Below, in pieces: positions 14,201 to 24,800 of a stretch of DNA of 64,000 nt. The DNA is taken from NCBI RefSeq assembly GCF_028769735.1, contig NC_088172.1:91300951-91364950 (forward strand). The letters are read 5' to 3'. The position numbers and the translations under genes are program-made. Position 1 is the stretch's first letter. The number at the start of each line of letters is the position of its first letter. The notes under the pieces are model-generated. The model worked only from the letters and a program-made list of their open reading frames with translations, was not told where the DNA came from and searched no databases. The DNA comes from Zonotrichia leucophrys gambelii. Lineage: Eukaryota; Chordata; Aves; Passeriformes; Passerellidae.

Positions 14201-16318
14201 GTCATGTCATCAACAGTAGTTCAGAATAAGGGAACTGAGGTTAGCAGAGGTCTGACTGAAATCAGAACCCTGTGCTTAGATGGGTTTTTTCAGTCTTCTG
14301 AAGAAGAATGCTGGTTTTGAGTACTATCATAAAGTACAGATTTTCATATAGGTGCCTGTAATAGAAGTCCTATTCTAAAACACTTCCCTTGTTTATTGAG
14401 CAAGGTTGCTTGTCCTCAAGGCACTGTTCCTGTCTTTCCTGAAATTGCTGAGAGCTTGTCAGACCTGCTTCTGTGGCTGGAACAGAACTTGAAGCAGAAT
14501 GCTAGACACCAATTCAACCAGAACTGCTGTTTCTTAGACTGGACAAAATTAGCTGTGGCCTTAGAGCAAAACAGTAGATTTTCTCTTGTCTATCAAGTTA
14601 ATGCCCCTTTCAGAGTGTCCGCAGACAATGGGTTTTTGTGTGTGTAGATGCTCTGACTCACATGACTTTTTTCCAGGCTGACCAGCCCGCTAATGGCAGG
14701 TGTCCATGGTAAAAAGATGCTTTCTTTCTGTTTGTGACAACAAAAAACTCCTCTTTTGAGATTTTACAGATGTTCTCAATACACAGTAGTAGATAGCTGT
14801 TGTATTGGTTTGTGCTTGATGTCCTGTGCAGGATCAGCTGCTTGCTCATTTCAGAACTTGGCCTCGTTGTCTTGTTTTTGATATCTTGTTTTTGTCTTGC
14901 TTTCATATCATAAGACACTTGTGTGTCTATAGTGGATGACTAAGCTTATTCTGAGTTACAAAAGAAAAGGTGTACAGTATAGACTAAGGAAATAATAAGC
15001 CATACTGAAGCAAAAGGCTGGACTGATACTCCATGCTCCCAAAGGCTTATTCTTGGGGATTTTGATGCTGAAAAACTCCCTTTTCTAGAAATAAGAAAAT
15101 TAAATTTCCTTCCTAAAAAAGGTAGTGTGTGGCTATTGATCTCAAGTGATAGGCATTTAAATTGCACTAACAGATGCATCACTATAACTTTGCTGTGCAT
15201 CTGTAGTGAAGGATGCAAGCTGTACACAGAATGTGGCTAATCTCAAAAGTGGAGTCTAAAACCTAATGATGGTAAAATTGCAGGTGTGTGTGGGAAGGAA
15301 ACGTGAGCTTGTTTTTAATTGAAAACTGGGAGAAGTGTTAAAACTGGGAGATAAACACATGTTCTCTTTACCCAATGATCGCTTCAGTAAAAACTATTTT
15401 AATACAAGCTTGCAAAACTATTTATAGGAAAAACAGTTAAAGGAGAGTAACTTTCCAGTGGTGAACATTTCTTCACCCATCACGTAGAAGAAAGTGATTT
15501 CTCAACCTTTGTCTCAGCTTTCAGAAACAGTGATGCAAGGACCCGATTCCTTGTTGCTTGTGCCAGTGCAGATCAGTAACATTATTGATATTGTTTGTGA
15601 AACCTGGCACCCTGGGCTTGGTGGGAACACATACTCAAACAAGCAGTCGGTCTGCTGGGAGTTACTGTGGGGTTTTGGGTTTGGGTGGGTTTTTTGGGTT
15701 TTGGTACTTTTTTTGTTGGTGGTGCTTTTGCTTGTTTCTTTCTTTTTTTTCTTTTTCTCCTTCTCTCTGATTACCTATTGCCTCCTCCTTCCATGCTTGC
15801 AGATACCTTCATCTTGAGAGACGAGTATTCTGTACAGCTTGTTTGTGTCTCTCAGTGACTTTACTTTAGTATTCTGGTTGTTTAAGTCTGGAAATCAAGG
15901 TTTTTTCCTTTGAAGTGGTGAGATGTAACCATAGAAGAGAATATGCAGTGCTGAAATACTGTACGTGTATTGAGAGGATTTTGGGTTCTGATCTTGCAGT
16001 CACAGGAGACTTGCCTAGTGGAAACTGGAGTGATAAAGAGCTTAAATGTGTAAGTGAGTATTGGCAAACTTAGGTCCTACTTGTGTATTCTCAGGTATTG
16101 TCACACTATTCAATGTGAATTGTTTGTTTGCAGTAGGGGGTTTTAAATCCAAATAAAGCTGTAGACACTAACATGTAAACCTTGAGGGATAAGGACAAAA
16201 TCTTGTTTCATTGGTAATGGAGTTACTTATAATTTATGTCTAGCTGGTCAAAAGTGCACTTCAAGTGCATATTCCAGTTGCTTGATAGAATTGTGTGGAC
16301 TTCTTAAAATTAATTGTA
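8253..16318. other. Non-coding DNA (probable PELI1 intron 1)
   Basis: No exon, RNA gene or intact transposon recognised. Simple-sequence stretches include a 15-base T run at 10612-10626, a 13-base A run at 12283-12295 and a T/G-rich tract near 15665-15760. The only compositional anomaly is the CpG cluster at 13795-13872, listed separately. Short open frames here have no protein-like features. Confidence 0.5.
13795..13872. promoter_or_regulatory. Small CpG-dense patch, candidate regulatory element
   Basis: About eight CpG dinucleotides fall within roughly 70 bp (for example 'ctccgcgcgttg') in a region otherwise almost free of CpG. Such islands in CpG-depleted vertebrate DNA often mark unmethylated regulatory sites or alternative first exons. 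No clear splice donor in good context follows directly, so a first exon is not demonstrated. Function is inference. Confidence 0.25.
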
Positions 16319-16462
16319 TTCCTGGAATAATTTGGGTTGGAAGGTTATCTGGTTCAGTCCCTGGACTCAAAATGGGACTGGACTGCCTTTGATCAGGCTG
16401 TTCAGAGCCACATGCAGCTGATCTCCACGGATGGAGATTGCACAGGCTTTGTGGACTGAGGG
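16319..16462 (-). mobile_element. CR1 LINE 3' fragment, degraded
   Basis: The + strand reads as the reverse complement of a CR1 3' end: 'gaataatttgggttggaagg' is followed by a 'caggctgttcagagcc' motif. Only about 145 bp are left and it is heavily diverged. CR1 is the dominant LINE of birds, and 5'-truncated pieces of this size are typical. Confidence 0.7.
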
Positions 16463-19400
16463 TTTCTCCTTTCCATATTAGCTAATCAGGATTTTCTGTT
16501 GTAGCTTGTTTGTAGCCTCTTGTTTTGCCACTGCATACCTGTCAAGAGGACTAGATTCCATTTTGTCCCCATTCCTTCTGCTTTAGCACAGAATTGCTCA
16601 GGGAAGAGCTGTATGTGAGAATTGTAAGGGTAGTCAGTGCAGAACTGCAAATAGTAAAACAAAATAAAAACATCAATAGATAAAATGTCTTGTGCTTTAT
16701 TTCTAAAAGAAAAAAAACTCCAAGCCTTAAAATATATAGACATAGACTATAAATATAAAATTATAAAAAGGGAGGGGGAAGTTCCCATTTTTTGCATCTG
16801 AATCAGCATATTTTTATTTTAATCTATTCATTGACAGAGGACTTCTTTCTATACTGTGTAAGTGGTTTTCTATGCAGTATTTTAGAAAAGGGCCAGTCTG
16901 GCACTAGCTGCAGTTGCTAGCAGCCTATAATGCTGGCTCTGTGTTTAGAAAATGACGGTAATTTATTACAAAGAGACTTTTATTCCTGTATTTTTAGCTT
17001 TCAGCCGAGTGTTTAATGAATCTCTGCCTGGGCTCATTGAATTTATGTTCTCCCCTCCCCCGCCCCATTTTAACCATTGAGATGCTGCAATTCCAGAAGC
17101 TGTACTTGGTCTACAAAGTAGCAAACTGAATTCACAAGGTGCTGTGCCTTACTGCCAACAAAATCTGAAGACTTGCTGAAGCAAGTAAAGGCTGGTTGTG
17201 AGTGAGTCTCATGACCAGGAAAGGCAGCTGAATGGCTGCAAATGACTGGTTAAGCTAGAGCTGATAGCTCAAAACCAACCAAAATTCATCTGTCTCTGTC
17301 CCCCATGGAAAATGATGTGCTCAAGGAAAGGGAACTCTTAACCTCACCTACTCTGAAGTGTTGTCTGGGAGGGGACAGCCTGGGTGCAGGGACCTGTGTT
17401 TGCATCAGACAGGAGAGGATATGATGGCTTTTCCTTCTACTGGAATGGAGTCAGAAATCTGTGGCTTGCTTTCTCAGCTGTAGCAGTCTTTGCCTTCTGT
17501 GGCTTTAGTGAGTACTAGAGAGCAGGAAGGCTTGTCAGGAACCAGACTTACATTACTCAAACAAATTTTAAATGCTTTTCTCAGTTCAGTTGTTGTCACC
17601 TTCTAGTCCTTCAAAACAGTTGTGTGTGATAGTATTGAGCATTGAACTTTCTGTTGCTCCCAGAGGAACCAGTGTTGAGAATAAAAATATTACCTGTGCA
17701 TGAATTCTTCCTGTTCCAGTTTCCTATTTTTGACACTGAAGAATTTTGCCTGGTACCCATTGTGGTTTGGGGCTAACTGCACACAGTTGTGCTTGCCTTT
17801 AGCCATGTACGTTGCTTTGCTCTCAGTCTTTTCAAATCCATGGTGCAGGACTATGCAAAGATAAGCATTTTCAGGCTTTGGTCTCTTCTCTTTAGCAGAA
17901 GCAGAGATCTTGACACAAAATGTTTGCTGCTGCCAGTTCTATGATTTTTGGAAGAACATTGGGTGAGATGGAATCTTGTAATTGACATCTTATTCCTTTT
18001 CACTGTTGAATGTTCTTGGATGAGTTTAGAAGAGTCTGTTGTTCAGAGCTTTCTCCAATGAAGCCTGTTCCCCTGATGTCTGGAAATGCTGCAACAAGAA
18101 GCAGCAAAAATGTAATTTGTGTGTATTTTGCTCAAACAGTTGGTTCCTTAGCTATATACTGGCCCTTCAGAGCCAATTTGTCTTTTCAATTAGCCTTTCC
18201 TAACTTTTTGAAGAAAAGTAGTACTCTAGAAATAAAAACTGGTTAGGTTACACTACAAGAGAAGACCCATTATATATTTTGGTTGATCCTTTTCTTCTAC
18301 TCAACAGTTCTCCTTCAAGTAAGTTCTTCACTCAGCTTTAAATGATTTATAAGCCTGCAGTATTTCAGGAGTGGAGCTGTTATCCCATGGCAGATTAGAC
18401 TCATCTCCAGTGGGACAGCCCTTGAGTTTTATTCACAGATGTGAAATTTCCCTTGGACTGATCTTCAGGACCTCACTGGAAAGATATAATTGGTCTTTGT
18501 TATTTCTGGGGACAGAAATATTTTCCCTTGGGTGCAGTGCACCAGGCCAATCACACTGGATGAGAAGTAGTGTGTATGTTGGACTGATTATTTTTTTAGG
18601 AATACTGAATCTTGTATGTACTTGAGTTGAAGTAATCTGGGGGTGTAGTAGTTGTGAAATTTTTGTGAAGTTCATAAAGGTTCTGAGATGTATTTGAAAA
18701 AAATGAAGTTCAAACATTTCAGCCAGACTTTTGAAAGGGGATGAGCAGGCTGTGTTATTAATGATGGCTCTAGATTTCTAACACTCAAACCTTCCTTAAG
18801 TTTAGTAAGAAGTGGATTTCCATCACATGCAAAGTAAACTTGAATGGATTTCTTTAAATGTAAAGCAAAAGAAAATGTTTTAAGGAGGAACTGAACAATA
18901 GATGTGGGACATCTTTCCTTGTACTGAGAATTTCTGTATAACTCCTTGTATTGAAGTCTGTCCCTGGGAACTGCTGACCCCTTTTATTGTTTCTGCACAG
19001 TTCTCTGGTCACTTGTACAGGTAACACATTAGAGTCTCCTTTAACTGTTCACATGTTATTTTCCTGAGGCTTTGAATCTTACTCAGACATGTATTTTTTT
19101 TTTTAGTTTTCCATTAAAATTGTTCCTTTGGATGAACAGAAAAAGAGGAGAAGCTGTACCAAACCTGTTCTTATACTAATGGCTAAAGTTATTTTAAATG
19201 TTTGCCTTCCCACTTTCTCTAAGTGAAAGAATTAGCTCTTTAACACTGTAATGTGGGATAATGCTATTTAAATCTTTGGTTATTGTGGCATGATGTTTCT
19301 TAGTTCTATGCTGGTTCCTTACAGGCACTGCTGTAGTTTCATGGCAGTATTTCTTGGGAGCTTTTGAATGTGAAGGCAGAGGACAACTGTTGGCCAAGAT

Positions 19401-21694
19401 GAAATTAGTTGCATGTGAAGGAGACTGAATTGCAGGGGGGAGGCTGTTCAGGAGATCAATATTCAAGTAGTAAATAGGTAATCATGTGGGGAGGAGATGA
19501 GAAGATGAGATCTCTCAGAAGACACCTGTACAAGCAAGTATATTGCAAGAAGATCTTAAAACAAGAAATGCTGAAGTTGATTGTAAAAATACTTCATAGA
19601 AAATACATTTTTATATACAGATAAATCATGAAGAAAGTAGAAATGCTTCAGAAGGGAAATGTGTCTAAGGAACTGAGCACTGTTAAGCACTAGGATCTGT
19701 GTGGTTCAATATCAATGTCAGAAAAGCAGCCCTGAGGTGTGTTCACAGGCACATAGCTTGAGTGTGGTGCTTTGCTCCAAAGTGGGGTGTGATGCCAGGA
19801 GGTAAGGAGGGCCCTGGAAGACGTGAAAATTGTGAACACAGTTCATGTTGTGGGGCTCTCTTTATCAAATGGGGCAATCTCCACTTCAGTGTGTTGTGAC
19901 TACTGACATCATTTCAGGTCACATTTTCATGGGATAAGTTTGCTTTAATGTCTTCATTTTAGAATTCTGAAGGCCAAACCTACAACAGTGAGTAACCTCA
20001 CAATCCCAGGGGAGTTACTGCTGCACTTGGGTCAGCAATCCAGAAGGGCTTTGAGCAAACTCTATTCCTTGACTGTCTCAGTCAGCAGTGAGCCGTGCCA
20101 GTGCCACTGTTCCTGTGGGACAGAGGGAGACTGCTGGAGCAGCAAAATGCACTTTCAGCACCAGCTGAGTGATGGGTACCCTGAGGCATGAGCAGGACAG
20201 CTGCTGAGTGAAAGTGCTCGCTGCTTCCCAGGCAGCAGGGAGAGCTTGGTGTCACTGTTCTGGAGATGGGACACAGACACTTCACAGCAGTGCTGAGCAA
20301 ATCAGGTTTGTGCAATGCACTCATCTCCCGGTGGGTCAGGGTGCTGGTGTGGTTACATTGTGTGTGCTAGCCACAAAGACAGGCTGCAGTTAACTTGTTT
20401 CAAGCACTATGAAATCTCCAACGCTGTGAGCTGATTGCAGATGGCAATCAACCTATGCATGCTGAATAGGAACTTGTAGATTTGAGAAAACATGTTGAAA
20501 GCCAAGCTTCTCTGTGAAAGAGCAAAGACTGGGAGAGATAAGGTCAGTAAAGGGATCTTTGCATCAGCTCCTGAGCAAATGTGAACAGGCTGTCAAGCAC
20601 TGCCACATCTTTGTCTCTGTTCTTGCGACATAACATGGGGATAGATAATATCTGCATGATGACATCTTTTCTGCTAATAACCATGGTCTAGTCAAGGTAG
20701 AAGAAAGTGGAGAGACAGCACTGTAGTTGTGATCAAAGTTGATGACAGGATTCAAAAAGTGCTGTGTGGGTCAAAAAGTGCATTTGCACAGAAGGCAGAA
20801 TGTTACCATCAGTGCTAAAAAAGATTAGCAGCTCTTTGAGTTGGTATGAAAACTCACCTGGAAGGACCAAGGCAATGTTCCTATTTCTGTTAAAGAAAGC
20901 CTCAAACGGTCTCTCATCAGCTTTATTCTTTATCAAGCAAGTGCTCCGCTGGGTAGGATTTCTCTGGAGGAAGGTCAGAGATGAGCTGCATAGGTCAAAA
21001 GTGTCTGGAAATGCTACTAATGAGCAGCTGTAAAAATACAATATGAACTCTTCCTCAAAGCAGAAGTCTGAGTAAAAAATGCACTTCAGGACTGTTTTCA
21101 TTAGGAGTTACATGGAATTCCCTCAGGAAACCTCCTTCAAACAGATGTTTATATCACTTCTGGCTCTGGCTAAACATGAGCAATCACAATGCATACCCTA
21201 AACTTTTATGGCAGGCTTTTTATCAAACTGTCATGCAACTTCCTTCCATCCGCCAATGCAGAAACTTCTTAGAAAGCTCTGACACTTCACATGAAAACTT
21301 TTGCTAATGGGTTGGTCTTGCTTTGTGGGTTTGTATTTTTTTTCTTTAAACTTAATGCTTATCTGGCTCTATTTCTCAACAGCTGAATGAAATATAATAA
21401 ATGAAGCTATGTATCATATATTCTAAAAACTAACATGGAGGAAAACAAGTGTGGATGTTTTAAGGCCATAGTGGAATTTTCTAAATGCATTTCTTTGGTG
21501 ATCTCGCAATACTTTTAGGCAATTCAACCTTAATTCATGTGGTTTTATATATGTGTTTTTAAAAATTATTTCAGGCAAAATCAAAACCTGGAAAACACAA
21601 AATATCGTACCTACAGTATCATATTGGTGTGCAAGTGTGTGTTATTGAAGTAGAGTATTTTCTCTTACACTTAATTTTGTTTTTATTTTAACAG
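16463..21694. other. Non-coding DNA directly upstream of the first PELI1 coding exon
   Basis: No coding exon recognised. A less repetitive stretch around 16930-17060, including a C-rich run near 17053, looks like ordinary unique DNA that may be conserved, but I cannot test this without alignment. The region ends in a good acceptor (pyrimidine-rich, 'ttaacag') at 21694, so its 3' end is intron. Confidence 0.5.
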
Positions 21695-21765
21695 GAAATA
21701 ATGAAAAAGGTGTGCCACAACTCTTGATCAGCGACCTGAAGTTTGAGAAGTCATTAGCTAAGCTC
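21695..21765 (+). promoter_or_regulatory. PELI1: PELI1 5' UTR segment in first coding exon
   Basis: Seventy-one bases lie between the splice acceptor (AG at 21693-21694) and the PELI1 start codon. The segment carries an upstream ATG at 21701 that opens a short uORF. It is also free of stop codons in the PELI1 frame all the way back to the acceptor (23 sense codons from 21697). The rest of the 5' UTR must be on one or more upstream exons that I could not identify. Confidence 0.8.
21701..21727 (+). other. Upstream ORF (8 codons plus stop) in PELI1 leader
   Basis: ATG at 21701 reads M-K-K-V-C-H-N-S and stops at TGA 21725-21727, which is 38 nt before the PELI1 ATG and in another frame. Its ATG has A at -3. 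The PELI1 ATG has C at -3 and T at +4, which is weak. The arrangement predicts translational control by scanning and reinitiation, but no translation is shown. Confidence 0.5.
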
Positions 21766-21836
21766 ATGTTTTCTCCTGATCAAGAAAATCATCCATCCAA
21801 AGCACCAGTCAAATATGGTGAATTGATCGTACTGGG
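21766..21836 (+). CDS. PELI1: PELI1 coding exon 1 (start, residues 1-23 and split Gly24)
   Basis: Begins M-F-S-P-D-Q-E-N and ends in phase 2 within a Gly codon before the donor 'gtaagt' at 21837. The intron starts with a short (GT)n run immediately after the donor. The N-terminus matches vertebrate Pellino-1. Confidence 0.96.
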
Positions 21837-24800
21837 GTAAGTGTGTGTGTGTAAGAGTCTGAGGGTTTTCTATGCTGTAATCCTGTGGACATGTTTCAGT
21901 ACTGTGTTAATCAATTCTTGGATTTAAATGCGATTAATTGAAAATCTGTAATTAGTAGCACTATACTAATTGAGAATACTTGGTGCTTAGAATGAATGTT
22001 CTTGTGGGTTCGTATCTCATGAGAAACTAAGTAATACAGGAATGATGGACTTTGTTCTTTTTCTGTGCTTTTTGGCAGGTACAATGGGTCTCTCCCAAAT
22101 GGAGATAGAGGGAGAAGGAAAAGTAGGTTTGCTTTATTTAAAAGGCCCAAGGCAAATGGGGTGAAACCCAGCACTGTGCACATTGCCTGTACCCCTCAAG
22201 CTGCAAAGGTAACTCCATTTTTCTCCTCAAGTCTGTCTGATTTCTCCTTGTGCCATATAAAGAGCTGTTAGGAAATGGTTTAAACAGCATAAATATCTAG
22301 CTGTGAAAAGAATGGTTTGTGTTTATCCAAAGTTTTTTAGTACCTGTCAGCATTAGCAAGAAACAATTCAGCAAAGAAGATGCAGTATGTAGTCCTTGCT
22401 ATAGCCGGGGAAAAAAAATTAGTTTTGAAACATGAATGTTCTGGGCACCGGCTAGTCAGCTGTTCTGCACTTTGTGGTTTTCTACTCACTCTGCTTTAGG
22501 ACTAACTTTGCTTCACATGAAGCTGACTTTTAAATGATCCTTGCCAAAGCTCCACATGCACTTGGTGCTCCATCCAGTGGGTAGGAGTTCCCCAGGGATC
22601 AGACCAGGTGGGTTTTGCAGGGTATGTTTCATAGGGCTTGTAATCAGAGTTCCCACTAAGAAGCAGAAAAGGAAGGGCTTAGGCCCTGAAGTTGAACTGT
22701 ATTTCAACAGTGTATGCCAAAACTAATACATCATAGCTAAGGTATTACCATGAAATGTTGTGGCTGTTCAAGTGTGTGTGTTCAATAACTAATGGAGCAT
22801 TTCTGCTAAACAATGGAATTTGAGGATGCTTAGTGGTTGTTTAGAAACTGCCAGTGACAAGATCAGGCCTTTAAACAAACGCAGTAGTGTTAAAGTGCTT
22901 AACTCTCAGAATACCTTGACACTTAAGGATCTTGACCTTAAATTCAGGGAATGGTATAAAGTATTCTGAATTCAGAAGCATTTTTTCTACCAAAATTCTT
23001 GTAGTAGAGCTACATTCATAGTAGATCTATGAAAAGAACATTTATTTTTGCAAATTCTTTATGTTCCAGTAAGTGCTGTTTAGCAGCATTTTTAGAAGGG
23101 TTGGTTAGTTCCCTAGTAGGTAATTGCAGAATGAACATCCAGACTAAACAAGTGAAACCTTTGCTACAACTTCTGCAACCTATGTTGAGTTTCTCCCTAA
23201 TTACCACCACATTTTTATCTATGTATCTTAAGTTGGTCATTACTGATTTTAGTATTCACTCAAATCCTGGTTTTAGAATGAGGTCCCTGAGTTTTTGTCC
23301 TTGCTTTGCTGTTGGCCAAGTTCACTCTGAGATGGCCATGAAGGTGTTACATTAAGTTTTAGCCTTTGCATTTGGTTGGTTTGTCCTTTTGTGTTCAGGC
23401 CAGTGTTGCTTTAACACAAAACATGACTAATAATATGCCCTGGTTATGTTTATTTAGTTGCAGCATGTGGTGAAGAGACCAGTTTGGTCTGTTGCTGAAT
23501 CAATCCTGCAGCTTTTTTTCAATGGCCAGGACTGGGTTTTGTGAAGTTTAACTTTAAGTGTGTCATTAACAACAGTCTGCCCTAATGCCTTAATTAGCAG
23601 AAGAGGCTGATGTTATATATATGTGTGTGTGTGTGTATTGTCTGCTTTGCTGCTCTGTTCTGTAGAATTACTGTGCACTGATCAGTAACATTTGGCATTT
23701 TTCCACAGGCAATAAGTAATAAGGACCAACACAGCATATCTTACACTTTGTCTCGGGCCCAGACTGTAGTAGTTGAATATACTCATGACAGCAACACAGA
23801 TATGTTCCAGGTACGTGCAGTAAATGTGTAAATGTGTTCTCATTTTTGGTAGCTCCAAACAAGGCATCCTCTCAGCAGGATTTTTCTGTCAGACCCAAAA
23901 GTTTGTGTGTCAGTTTCTGCACTCACCATTCAGAGCAATTTAATTCAGTTCATTCCCAAGGCCATCCTGTGAACAAGGCTGTGTGTCTGTACATCTCTTT
24001 TAAAAGACTTGGGCAAAGGTGAAAGTTGGGGGATTTTGTGACTAATGCACAAGATTAGGTTTTTGCCTTTGCTGGCCTGCAAGTCACATAATCTGTTTCC
24101 TAGCCCCTCCTTGCAAAACGAAGAATAAAGGGCACCTTTCTCTTCAAGAACTTAGAACTTTGCTTCTGGCATTTACAAAGGGATTTGGGATCAGCCAGTT
24201 GGAGACAGGGTAGAAGAAATACAGTGTGGAAACACAGGAAAGCTTTTGGCACAACTAATATGAAAAATACTCTGAAGTTTTTTAAGCAAACCCAGAAATG
24301 TCTTAAAGTACTGGGAGATGTGAAGAGAGGAGCCTTCAGTGCTGATGCTGGCAGTTCAAAACAACTTTGCTGCAGTTCCTGTGTGTATGAGAAGGGGCCA
24401 CAAACACATCTGCAGCTGTGGTGTGCCCTCATATCTTTTAATTGTTTCCTGTTTTTCTCAAACGGAAGGGGTTTGTTTTGGGGTTCTTTTTAATGTGGGC
24501 TTTGTTCTCTCTGATTCCCAGACTGTGATCTTGTGTAGTTTTTTTTTCCCCCTCGTTGTTGCCACTAGTTTATAGCAAGGAGTTTTGCTGTCACAGCATT
24601 TAGCTGTGACGCCACTGCAGGATCTAAGGAGGTGGGAGGTGTTGGGAAGTGGTGGAGGAAGCTGCTTTGCAACTGCAAATACAACAGAGCAAAAGGACTG
24701 TAATGAAATCACTGCAGCATAAGCTATTGTTTGTGTGAGTGTTCTCTCTTCAGGCATGCTCTGGCATGTGTGCTGCTCTGAAATTGCCCCTGGCAGTCCC

